From positions 1-13,827 of the forward strand of contig CAZPMC010000052.1 of NCBI GenBank assembly GCA_964587755.1: a DNA stretch of 13,827 bases, read 5' to 3'. Made by a program: the position numbers and the translations under genes. This stretch comes from CAZPMC01 sp964587755. Its GTDB lineage: Bacteria > Bacillota > Clostridia > Acetivibrionales > DTU013. Positions 1 through 6,386 of the stretch are shown piece by piece. Each line of letters begins with the position of its first letter. Position 1 is the first letter of the stretch. Below the pieces are notes generated by a model. It saw only the letters and a program-made list of their open reading frames with translations, ran no database searches and was not told where the DNA came from.

Positions 1-692
1 AACCATTTACTATCAATTCAAAACAAGCACAAGAATTAGTGGACGCTGCACGCAAACACGGAGTTTTTTTAATGGAAGCAATGTGGACAAGATATCTTCC
101 AGCCATAGTTAAGCTCAGGGAAACACTTAAAACGAATGTAATCGGCGAAATCAGAATGATAAAGGCTGACTTTGCATATGTTGGAAATCAGGATCCGAAG
201 GGAAGACTCAGAAACCCCATGCTTGCCGGAGGGGCTCTATTAGACGTGGGTGTTTACCCGCTTTATTTTGCCGCGATGGTTTTCGGAACAAAGCCTGAAA
301 AGATATTAACTGCGGCATTAATTGGAGATACAGGTGTTGATGAGCAGTGCACCTATACTCTTGTTTACAACAATGGAAGACTTGCCGTATTATCAGCAGC
401 CGTCAGTACACATATGCCGGATGATGCATATATCCTTGGAACCAAGGGATATATTAAAATACCAAAGTTTTGGCATGCCGAATCCTTTGAAATACATGTT
501 GGTGGAGAGGTAGAAACTATCAATCTTCCGTATATTTCGACAGGGTATGCTCATGAGGCATTGGAAGTAATGAATTGTTTGGCGGAAGGCAAAAAGGAGA
601 GCCGGATAATGCCATTAGATGAAACCTTAGCGTTGACAAAGATAATGGACGAAATCCGCAGACAATGGGGACTTAAGTATCCAATGGAGTGA
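1..692 (+). CDS. Gfo/Idh/MocA-family oxidoreductase, 5'-truncated by the window edge
   Basis: The open frame runs from base 3 without a start codon in a convincing context, so the true start lies upstream; 229 codons are visible. The N-terminal Rossmann NAD(P)-binding half is therefore missing. What remains is the C-terminal substrate/dimerisation half: the visible stretch MEAMWTRYLP followed by GGALLDVGVYPLYFA is typical of the dimeric dihydrodiol dehydrogenase-like branch of the family, and the rest is the beta-sheet domain. These enzymes oxidise or reduce sugars, inositols or related polyols with NAD(P); the substrate cannot be read from this fragment. A GTG at 39 is in frame but is internal, because family-like sequence (INSKQAQELVDAARKHG) continues upstream of it. 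The gene ends 17 bases before the convergent small gene, with no clear terminator between them. Confidence 0.85.
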   Translation, partial: PFTINSKQAQELVDAARKHGVFLMEAMWTRYLPAIVKLRETLKTNVIGEIRMIKADFAYVGNQDPKGRLRNPMLAGGALLDVGVYPLYFAAMVFGTKPEKILTAALIGDTGVDEQCTYTLVYNNGRLAVLSAAVSTHMPDDAYILGTKGYIKIPKFWHAESFEIHVGGEVETINLPYISTGYAHEALEVMNCLAEGKKESRIMPLDETLALTKIMDEIRRQWGLKYPME

Positions 693-709
693 CCGAAAGC
701 CTGATTTGA

Positions 710-910
710 TTAAAAGCCGCTGTAATAGTTTTCTTCAACATCATCGTATGAGTAATTGTAGCCGGCATTTTTAATTATATCATAGGTTGTTTTAATAACC
801 ATGTCATGAGTTATGTTGTGTTGTTCGACAAGAAACGTTAAAATCTCATTCGTCATGTCAAACAGCTCATCCCAGTTTGTTATGTTTTTAAAATCCTTTA
901 CTTCACCCAT
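710..910 (-). CDS. Small uncharacterised protein, 66 aa
   Basis: I do not recognise this protein. The chosen start is the ATG at 910 because AAGGAG (917-922 on the opposite strand) sits at ideal spacing before it. An in-frame upstream ATG at 943 has no ribosome binding site and lies upstream of the predicted transcription start. The product begins MGEVKDFKN and ends YYSGF; it is acidic, rich in Asn, Tyr and Asp, has no signal peptide, membrane segment or cysteine, and looks like a soluble, largely helical polypeptide. It diverges from the aminotransferase gene and converges on the oxidoreductase. A coding role is supported by the strong ribosome binding site and a promoter-like TTGCCC-17-TATAAT just upstream, but not by homology. 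Confidence 0.6.
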   Translation of the reverse strand: MGEVKDFKNITNWDELFDMTNEILTFLVEQHNITHDMVIKTTYDIIKNAGYNYSYDDVEENYYSGF

Positions 911-920
911 GGCCGTCTCC

Positions 921-949
921 TTGAATAATGGTAATAAATACATTATAAT
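921..949 (+). promoter_or_regulatory. Sigma-A promoter of the aminotransferase gene
   Basis: TTGAAT at 921-926 and TATAAT at 944-949 are separated by 17 bases. The start site expected near 956 gives a leader of about 40 nt to the ATG at 996. The -35 overlaps the ribosome binding site of the opposing small gene. Confidence 0.6.
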
Positions 950-970
950 TCACATGAATACACGGGGCAA
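942..970 (-). promoter_or_regulatory. Candidate promoter of the divergent small gene
   Basis: On the minus strand TTGCCC (965-970) is followed after 17 bases by TATAAT (942-947). The -10 is the other strand of the palindrome ATTATAAT (942-949), which also holds the plus-strand -10. Expected transcription start is near 935, about 25 nt before the ATG at 910. Confidence 0.4.
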
Positions 971-995
971 GATAAATTACACAGAGGTGAAATGT

Positions 996-1829
996 ATGGT
1001 CGATAATATTGGATTATTCGTGTTATCCAACGGCTCTCTCACAGAAGCTGACTATATTGAGAATAATGGCTTTGGAGCAGGGACAGTCGTATATGAAGTG
1101 ATGAGAATTATTAGAGGTGTGCCTCTTTTCTATATGGATCATTTCAATAGAATGAAGCATTCTGTCAATGCAGTAGGAAGGGAGCTGTTTGTGACTTCTG
1201 AGCAGCTTAGGGAGGATATAAAAAAACTACTTTCAGTAAACAAAACCGATTGCTGTAATGTGAAGGTCTTGGTTTTGGGAAATGGCGGAACTGAGGAGAG
1301 GTTGGTATACATTAGCAAAAGCTACTATCCAACACAGGCCCAAGTAGATGCTGGAGTTAAAACAGGACTTTTTCAAATAGAGAGGCAAAACCCAAATGCA
1401 AAAATCCTTAATAAGTCCTATAAAGAAGCTGTAGAAAATAGAATAAAAGAAGGCTCCTTTTTTGAGGTCCTTTTATCAGACAGCCAGGGGAGAATCACCG
1501 AAGGCAGCAAATCTAATGTTTTCTTTGTGAAGGATGGCTGTGTTCTAACTGCTCCGGGTGAGTATGTGTTAAAAGGAATAACCAGGCAATATGTTTTGGA
1601 AGCATGCAGGAATGCAGGGTTTGAAGTTATTGAGAAGTTTGTTGAAGTCGGATCACTTGACAAGGTTGATGCTGCGTTTTTATCGGGAACTTCCATTAAG
1701 GTGCTGCCAATAAAAACAGTTGATGCACTTGTGCTTGATTCATCAAAAAATCGGATAGTTTCGGCTGTACGCCGGGAATATGATAGGATACTTGAGAAAT
1801 ATGTTGAAGAAAATGTAAATATATGGTAG
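996..1829 (+). CDS. Class IV PLP-dependent aminotransferase / aminodeoxychorismate lyase-like
   Basis: A 277-residue fold-type IV PLP enzyme, the usual length for the family. The start at ATG 996 is preceded by AGAGGTGA at good spacing; a longer reading from 813 would overlap the opposing gene and precede the promoter, so it is rejected. Family marks are NAKILNKSY, with K136 the likely Schiff-base lysine, then ITEGSKSNVFFV near 167-178, whose Glu169 should bind the pyridine nitrogen of PLP, and the late GTSIKVLPIKTVD motif. Members are branched-chain aminotransferases, D-amino acid aminotransferases or 4-amino-4-deoxychorismate lyase (PabC). The short length is closer to PabC or D-amino acid aminotransferase than to IlvE, but no folate or pabAB gene is adjacent, so substrate is left open. 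The PilZ gene follows after 48 bases, probably in the same transcript. Confidence 0.88.
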   Translation: MVDNIGLFVLSNGSLTEADYIENNGFGAGTVVYEVMRIIRGVPLFYMDHFNRMKHSVNAVGRELFVTSEQLREDIKKLLSVNKTDCCNVKVLVLGNGGTEERLVYISKSYYPTQAQVDAGVKTGLFQIERQNPNAKILNKSYKEAVENRIKEGSFFEVLLSDSQGRITEGSKSNVFFVKDGCVLTAPGEYVLKGITRQYVLEACRNAGFEVIEKFVEVGSLDKVDAAFLSGTSIKVLPIKTVDALVLDSSKNRIVSAVRREYDRILEKYVEENVNIW

Positions 1830-1834
1830 TATAA

Positions 1835-1871
1835 ACCTGCTGTGAGGCATTAAATTAACACTTCAGCAGGT
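1835..1871 (+). promoter_or_regulatory. Hairpin overlapping the ribosome binding site of the PilZ gene
   Basis: ACCTGCTG (1835-1842) can pair perfectly with CAGCAGGT (1864-1871), leaving a 21-nt loop. The Shine-Dalgarno AGGTGA (1868-1873) of the gene starting at 1878 begins inside the right arm, so folding would partly hide it. No run of T follows, so it is unlikely to be a terminator. A regulatory role is inference. Confidence 0.4.
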
Positions 1872-1877
1872 GATATT

Positions 1878-2273
1878 ATGAATCTAAGGGATTATGCAAG
1901 GAAATCGTTGAGGATAAGACCTGTTAGCCCGTTGTGCGCAGATGCTTGCATAGTGCAGGTAGGTGACCGAGCCGTTCATACAAACATTACAAGAATAAGG
2001 GTTTTGGATATCAGCTCAGGTGGCCTAAGGTTTGCATCCCCACTGATATTTCCTGTTAAGAGAACAGTTATAATAAAGGTTTTGCTTGAGTTAGATTTCC
2101 GCCAATACATTCTACATGGCTTTATTGTACACAGCAATAAGTCGGAAGTTAGTGAGTATGAATACGGTTTATGCTTTGTTGAACCTAACGAGAAACTAAA
2201 AGAGTCACTTAAAAGGATGTTTGGCAGAATGCTTAGGAGAATTGGAGATAATATAATAGTACTTAAGACATAA
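1878..2273 (+). CDS. PilZ-domain protein, probable cyclic di-GMP receptor
   Basis: The 131-residue product carries both halves of the cyclic di-GMP binding signature of PilZ domains: RxxxR at R8-R12 (RKSLR) and D/NxSxxG at D44-G49 (DISSGG), followed by the expected beta-strand pattern and a Gly-Leu-Cys-Phe strand near residue 95. A basic C-terminal helix (LKRMFGRMLRRIG) follows. There is no membrane segment or extra effector domain, so it is a stand-alone soluble PilZ protein; such proteins pass the c-di-GMP signal to motility, exopolysaccharide or other targets by protein contact. ATG 1878 has AGGTGA four bases upstream. It sits 48 bases behind the aminotransferase gene with no terminator between, suggesting co-transcription; the functional link is unknown. 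Confidence 0.88.
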   Translation: MNLRDYARKSLRIRPVSPLCADACIVQVGDRAVHTNITRIRVLDISSGGLRFASPLIFPVKRTVIIKVLLELDFRQYILHGFIVHSNKSEVSEYEYGLCFVEPNEKLKESLKRMFGRMLRRIGDNIIVLKT

Positions 2274-2304
2274 AATTGTTTTATTTAATTTAATTAGATA
2301 ATTG

Positions 2305-2331
2305 TTAGCACTCTCTTCTAGGGAGTGCTAA
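2305..2331. promoter_or_regulatory. CIRCE operator (HrcA binding site)
   Basis: TTAGCACTC-N9-GAGTGCTAA is present with both arms matching the consensus exactly (2305-2313 and 2323-2331). CIRCE is the operator of the heat-shock repressor HrcA. It lies upstream of htpG, seven bases before the -35 rather than over the start site. As a hairpin followed by a short T-rich tract it might also help end transcription from the PilZ gene. Confidence 0.93.
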
Positions 2332-2338
2332 TTTTATC

Positions 2339-2366
2339 TTGACATTGTAACTATTGGAGCTATAAT
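2339..2366 (+). promoter_or_regulatory. Sigma-A promoter of htpG
   Basis: TTGACA (2339-2344), a 16-base spacer and TATAAT (2361-2366) match the consensus at both hexamers. Expected start is near 2373, giving a leader of about 45 nt. AGGAGGG at 2406-2412 is a strong ribosome binding site for ATG 2419. Confidence 0.8.
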
Positions 2367-2418
2367 ATAAATATTGGCATGAAAATACATAATATCAATA
2401 ACTATAGGAGGGATTGTA

Positions 2419-4320
2419 ATGCCGAGGGAAAGCGGGAGTATTTCCATCCAGACTGAAAATATTTTTCCAATTATAAAAAAGTGGCTCTATTCAGAAAAAG
2501 ATATATTTATTAGAGAGATGGTATCAAACGCTAATGATGCAATTATTAAGCTAAAAAAGCTCATTTCTATTGGTGAAGCGGAAATTGACGCTAACGAGAA
2601 ATTTCACATAAAAGTTATCATTAACAAAGACGATAAGACCATAAAGATTGTTGATAACGGCATTGGCATGACTGACGAAGAGGTAAAAAAGTATATCAAT
2701 CAGATTGCATTTTCCGGTGCAGTTGATTTTCTTGAAAAATACAAGGATAAGACAGATGAAAGCAGCCAGATAATAGGGCATTTCGGACTGGGCTTTTATT
2801 CTGCATTTATGGTATCCGAGAAAGTTACGATAGACACTCTGTCTTGGCAGGATGGAGCTGTTGCTGTTAAATGGACAAGCACAGGCGGACAGGAATTTGA
2901 AATGGATGATTCGGACCATTCTGAAAGAGGCACTGTTGTTACGTTGTATCTGGCCGAGGATTCATTGGAGTATTTGGACTACTATAAAATGAAGGAAATA
3001 CTTGAAAAGTACTGTTCGTTTCTACCAATAGAGCTGTATCTTGAGGATGCCTCAAAGGAGGCTGTGGAAAAGAAAAAAGAGGCGGAAAAAGATGAAAAAG
3101 TAGAAGAGCCCAAACCTTTAAACGATACACATCCTCTATGGCTGAAGAGCCCGAGGGATTGCACCGATGAAGAATATAAGGAGTTTTACCAAAAGGTATT
3201 CCATGACTTTAAAGAGCCTCTTTTCTGGATTCACCTAAATATGGACTACCCCTTCAATCTCAAGGGAATTTTGTATTTCCCAAAGCTTAAGCATGAGTAC
3301 GAGACTATTGAAGGCCAAATAAAGCTTTACTACAATCAGGTGTTTGTTGCAGACAATATTAAAGAGGTTATACCTGAGTTTCTTATGCTTCTGAAGGGTG
3401 TTATTGACTGTCCTGATCTGCCATTAAATGTTTCAAGGAGCTTTTTGCAAAATGACGGATATGTAAGCAAAATTTCATCCCACATAACTAAAAAGGTGGC
3501 AGATAAGCTGACATCTCTTTTTGAAAACGACAGGGAGAGCTACAATAAATATTGGGATGATATTAATCCATTTGTTAAGTATGGATGTATCCGGGAGCCA
3601 AAGTTTTATGACAGAGTTAAGGATGCTATTGTATACAAAACTACGGGTGGCGAGTATGTTACCCTGAAGGATTATCGGGAAAAAACCGGCGATACCAATA
3701 AGGACAGGGTTTTTTATGTTACTGATGAAAAGCAGCAGGCTCAGTATATAAAGATGTTCAAGGAACATGGTATTGAAGCTGTCGTTATGAATACAATGAT
3801 AGATAATCACTTTATGCAGTTTATGGAGACAAAAGAGACCAGTGTTAAATTCACCCGTGTTGACTCCGATATTTCAGACATTATGAAGGATAGTGAAAAT
3901 AAAGATGACAATGAAAAAATAACAGGTGAGCTTGAAAAGATATTTAGGCAGGCAATTGGCAATGAAAAGCTTAAGGTTCAAGTAGAGGCACTAAAATCCA
4001 CTTCTATACCGGGCATGATTTTACTGTCCGAGCATTCACGCAGGTTTCAGGAATTAAGCAGAATGTATGGGTTTGCCGGACCGGATGCAGCTAATATGTT
4101 TGAGCAGGAGCAAATCCTTGTACTCAACAGTAAGAATACGCTGATAAAGGCAATCCTGAAGCTTTCTGAAAATGAAGAAAGAAGGAGTGATATGGAACTA
4201 ATCTGCCAGCATGTTTATGATATAGCCATTCTGAGTCACAAACAGCTTGAGCCGGCAGCAATGTCGAAATTTATAGAAAGAAATAATGTTTTGCTTGAAA
4301 GGATTGCTAATTTAGATTAA
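2419..4320 (+). CDS. htpG: Hsp90-family molecular chaperone HtpG
   Basis: A full-length 633-residue bacterial Hsp90, close to the family's usual 620-640. The GHKL ATPase domain shows catalytic Glu33 in REMVSNANDA with Asn37 for magnesium, Asp79 in DNGIGM for adenine contact, and the lid/glycine motif GHFGLGFYS at about 120-128. A charged, lysine- and glutamate-rich linker lies near 213-235. The middle domain carries LNVSR with Arg340 as the gamma-phosphate-sensing arginine, and a C-terminal dimerisation domain follows. It acts in the cytoplasm as a dimeric ATP-driven folding clamp for client proteins. The N-terminal motif reads SNANDA instead of the common SNASDA, and the opening residues (SGSISIQTENIFPIIKKWLYS) suit a divergent clostridial clade rather than the E. 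coli/Bacillus type. The upstream CIRCE implies HrcA control. The rrf2-type gene starts 41 bases downstream with no terminator between. Confidence 0.95.
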   Translation: MPRESGSISIQTENIFPIIKKWLYSEKDIFIREMVSNANDAIIKLKKLISIGEAEIDANEKFHIKVIINKDDKTIKIVDNGIGMTDEEVKKYINQIAFSGAVDFLEKYKDKTDESSQIIGHFGLGFYSAFMVSEKVTIDTLSWQDGAVAVKWTSTGGQEFEMDDSDHSERGTVVTLYLAEDSLEYLDYYKMKEILEKYCSFLPIELYLEDASKEAVEKKKEAEKDEKVEEPKPLNDTHPLWLKSPRDCTDEEYKEFYQKVFHDFKEPLFWIHLNMDYPFNLKGILYFPKLKHEYETIEGQIKLYYNQVFVADNIKEVIPEFLMLLKGVIDCPDLPLNVSRSFLQNDGYVSKISSHITKKVADKLTSLFENDRESYNKYWDDINPFVKYGCIREPKFYDRVKDAIVYKTTGGEYVTLKDYREKTGDTNKDRVFYVTDEKQQAQYIKMFKEHGIEAVVMNTMIDNHFMQFMETKETSVKFTRVDSDISDIMKDSENKDDNEKITGELEKIFRQAIGNEKLKVQVEALKSTSIPGMILLSEHSRRFQELSRMYGFAGPDAANMFEQEQILVLNSKNTLIKAILKLSENEERRSDMELICQHVYDIAILSHKQLEPAAMSKFIERNNVLLERIANLD

Positions 4321-4361
4321 AATTCGAGATAGTGCAAATAGCATAAGGGGGAGCGTATAAA

Positions 4362-4787
4362 ATGTTGGTTTCTACAAAAGGCAGATATGCATTGCGTGTT
4401 ATGGTTAAGCTTGCGGGATATGATAAAGGAGAATACATACCTCTTAATAAAATCGCAGAGGAACAAGATATTTCTGTCAAGTATCTGGAGAGTATAATTG
4501 TAATTTTATCTAAAGCAGGCTTATTGGATGGAATCAGAGGGAAGGGCGGAGGTTACCGCTTAAACCGTGATGCGAAGGATTATAAGGTTGGTGAGATACT
4601 TACATTGACAGAAGGGACTCTTTCTCCTGTTGCCTGTCTTGAGCGCAAGCCGATTAAATGCCAGCGGGCTGATACATGCCCAACACTGCCAATGTGGGAA
4701 CAGCTTGAGACGATTATTACAAATTATCTTGACAATGTCACTTTAGCTGATTTAATCAATACATCACAGCCTACAAATACAAATTAA
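4362..4787 (+). CDS. Rrf2-family transcriptional regulator with three clustered cysteines
   Basis: A 141-residue Rrf2-type winged-helix regulator. The N-terminus MLVSTKGRYALRVMVKLA, the recognition region around ISVKYLESIIVILSKAGLL and the wing GIRGKGGGYRL (58-67) are diagnostic. Cys92, Cys100 and Cys106 form C-x7-C-x5-C in the loop where IscR-type members bind a [2Fe-2S] cluster (IscR is C-x5-C-x5-C); the fourth IscR ligand, a His three residues after the last Cys, is Leu109 here. This suggests an Fe-S or redox-sensing member, not a cysteine-poor CymR, but CymR-like control of sulfur genes is possible because metY follows. GGGGGAG upstream of ATG 4362 is the ribosome binding site. It may be co-transcribed with htpG (41-base gap) and ends at a strong terminator. 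Confidence 0.9.
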   Translation: MLVSTKGRYALRVMVKLAGYDKGEYIPLNKIAEEQDISVKYLESIIVILSKAGLLDGIRGKGGGYRLNRDAKDYKVGEILTLTEGTLSPVACLERKPIKCQRADTCPTLPMWEQLETIITNYLDNVTLADLINTSQPTNTN

Positions 4788-4820
4788 ACCTGTCTATTAA
4801 ATTAGGCAGGTTTTTTTATT
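4786..4820 (+). terminator. Rho-independent terminator after the Rrf2 gene
   Basis: AAACCTGTCTA (4786-4796) pairs with TAGGCAGGTTT (4803-4813) as an 11-pair stem with one G-U wobble and a 6-nt loop, followed by TTTTTTTATTTT. The left arm begins inside the stop codon of the Rrf2 gene. Confidence 0.88.
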
Positions 4821-4888
4821 TTATAAACCTATTGACATGGCAGGTATATCTAACTATAATCATACTAAATTATTAAATTTAGGCAGGT
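4805..4888 (+). repeat. Three direct GGCAGGT repeats around the metY promoter
   Basis: GGCAGGT occurs at 4805-4811 (terminator arm), 4839-4845 (promoter spacer) and 4882-4888 (start of the leader). The outer two extend to a near-identical block: TATTAAATTAGGCAGGT (4795-4811) and TATTAAATTTAGGCAGGT (4871-4888), differing by one T. They could be operator sites or the trace of a local duplication. Confidence 0.5.
4832..4860 (+). promoter_or_regulatory. Consensus sigma-A promoter of metY
   Basis: TTGACA (4832-4837), a 17-base spacer and TATAAT (4855-4860) are a perfect consensus promoter. Transcription should start near 4867, giving a leader of about 135 nt before metY. A copy of GGCAGGT (4839-4845) lies inside the spacer. 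Confidence 0.85.
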
Positions 4889-4894
4889 AGGGAA

Positions 4895-4966
4895 ATGAAA
4901 GGCATACTTCTGAAAATGATACGTGCAAATTTCCGATTTGGTCGAATGTGTAGCTTATGGGAATAA
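4895..4966 (+). CDS. Possible 23-residue leader peptide upstream of metY
   Basis: A short frame lies wholly inside the predicted metY leader. ATG 4895 is preceded by AGGT (4885-4888, in GGCAGGTAGGG) at suitable spacing. The peptide begins MKGILLKMIRANFR and ends RMCSLWE before TAA; it is basic, with three Met and one Cys near its end. The stop is 34 bases before the metY start. Because metY makes homocysteine or methionine precursors, a Met/Cys-containing leader peptide could couple amino acid supply to expression through ribosome stalling. Whether it is translated, and any such coupling, is inference; a chance short frame cannot be excluded. No SAM-I, SAM-II or T-box consensus was recognised in the leader. 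Confidence 0.4.
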   Translation: MKGILLKMIRANFRFGRMCSLWE

Positions 4967-5000
4967 ACTATAAAAATTTCAAACCAAAAAGGAGATTATT

Positions 5001-6290
5001 ATGAGTAAGAATAATTATAAATTTGAAACATTACAAATACACGCAGGTCAGGAAACCCCTGATGTTTCAACAGACGCAAGGGCGGTTCCCATTTATGCAA
5101 CTACATCCTATGTCTTTAAAGATTCATCTGTAGCAGCAGGTAGATTTAGTTTAACACAGGATGGTAATATCTACACCCGTTTAATGAACCCTACGACATC
5201 GGTTTTTGAAGAGAGAATTACTGCCCTGGAGAGCGGTGCGGCAGCTTTGGCAACTGCATCTGGTGCAGCAGCTATTACCTATGCTGTTCAGAACATTGCT
5301 ACTGCAGGAGATCACATAGTGTCTTCTGTTAACTTATATGGAGGAACATACAATCTGTTTGCCAATACACTTCGAGAGCAAGGTATCACAACAACATTTG
5401 TTGATCCCTCAGAGCCTGAGAATTTTGAAGCTGCTATTAATGACAATACAAAACTAATTTATGCAGAAACCCTTGGAAATCCAAATTCGGATGTGGTTGA
5501 CCTGCAGGCAATTGCGGATATTGCCCACAGGAACGGTATTCCGTTTATTGTTGACAACACCTTTGCAACACCTTTTTTGCTTCGCCCTATCGAATATGGT
5601 GTAGATATTGTAGTACATTCTGCAACTAAATTTATTGGCGGTCATGGTACTGTTATGGGTGGTGTCATAATTGATTCCGGGAAATTTGACTGGACACAGA
5701 ATGATAAATTCCCTGGTATCAGCAAACCTAATCCGTCTTATCATGGAGTGATATTCTCTGAGGTTTGCGGAAACCTTGCGTATATTATAAAGCTGCGCAC
5801 AACATTAATGAGGGATCAGGGTGCATCAATTTCACCATTTAATTCATTTCTGCTTTTGCAAGGACTTGAAACTCTTTCATTGCGCATAGAGCGGCATGTA
5901 CAAAATGCACAGAAGGTTGTTGACTTCTTGAAAAATCATTCACAAGTAGAAAGAGTAAACCATCCTTCCCTTGCAGCCGGTAGAGCAAAAGAACTTTACA
6001 ATCAATATTTCCCTAATGGTGCAGCATCAATCTTTACCTTTGAAATCAAAGGAGGAAGAGAAAAAGCAATGAAATTTACAGAAAGCCTTCAGTTGTTCTC
6101 TCTGCTTGCTAATGTTGCTGATATGAAGAGTCTTGTAATTCACCCTGCGTCTACGACACATTCTCAGCTTTCGGAGGAAGAGCTTTTAGCCTTGGGGATT
6201 AAACCGAATACTATCCGCCTTTCAATAGGTACGGAGCATATTGATGATATCATTGCAGATCTTGAACATGGGTTTGAGACTGTAAAATAA
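5001..6290 (+). CDS. metY: O-acetylhomoserine sulfhydrylase (aminocarboxypropyltransferase)
   Basis: A 429-residue member of the Cys/Met-metabolism PLP family, whose length fits MetY (about 425-435) better than the roughly 380-400 residue MetB/MetC/MetZ types. It joins sulfide to O-acetylhomoserine to give homocysteine and acetate, in the cytoplasm as a PLP-bound tetramer. The opening FETLQIHAGQ, the YTRLMNPT phosphate-binding stretch, FIVDNTFATP and the PLP lysine K210 in HSATKFIGGHGT are visible, as is the late SLVIHPASTTHSQL motif typical of the family. AAGGAG before ATG 5001 is the ribosome binding site. It is transcribed from its own consensus promoter with a long leader and follows an Rrf2 regulator. 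A side activity on O-acetylserine cannot be excluded. Confidence 0.93.
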   Translation: MSKNNYKFETLQIHAGQETPDVSTDARAVPIYATTSYVFKDSSVAAGRFSLTQDGNIYTRLMNPTTSVFEERITALESGAAALATASGAAAITYAVQNIATAGDHIVSSVNLYGGTYNLFANTLREQGITTTFVDPSEPENFEAAINDNTKLIYAETLGNPNSDVVDLQAIADIAHRNGIPFIVDNTFATPFLLRPIEYGVDIVVHSATKFIGGHGTVMGGVIIDSGKFDWTQNDKFPGISKPNPSYHGVIFSEVCGNLAYIIKLRTTLMRDQGASISPFNSFLLLQGLETLSLRIERHVQNAQKVVDFLKNHSQVERVNHPSLAAGRAKELYNQYFPNGAASIFTFEIKGGREKAMKFTESLQLFSLLANVADMKSLVIHPASTTHSQLSEEELLALGIKPNTIRLSIGTEHIDDIIADLEHGFETVK

Positions 6291-6315
6291 GAACTTGTAA
6301 ATATTAATTCAAAAG

Positions 6316-6356
6316 AGTTGGGGTGTCTAAAAACTGTCTTATTAGCCACCCCAACT
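6316..6356. terminator. Hairpin between convergent metY and the acyl-CoA synthetase gene
   Basis: AGTTGGGGTG (6316-6325) pairs perfectly with CACCCCAACT (6347-6356). After one mismatch, CTAA (6327-6330) also pairs with TTAG (6342-6345). The flanking T tracts are short on both strands, so it probably acts as a modest bidirectional terminator. Confidence 0.65.
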
Positions 6357-6386
6357 ATTATTATAACCATTTTAATCTCTAATTCT

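Noticed and set aside
693..709. Terminator between the oxidoreductase and the small convergent gene
   Set aside because: The 17-base gap holds no stem or T-run.
813..995. Longer start for the aminotransferase (reading open from 813)
   Set aside because: It would overlap the opposing small gene and lie upstream of the predicted promoter; ATG 996 has a good ribosome binding site and gives the normal family length.
4867..5000. SAM or T-box riboswitch in the metY leader
   Set aside because: No T-box sequence, SAM-I core or strong terminator hairpin is visible; only weak pairings such as TTTGGT (4937-4942) with ACCAAA (4983-4988) were found.
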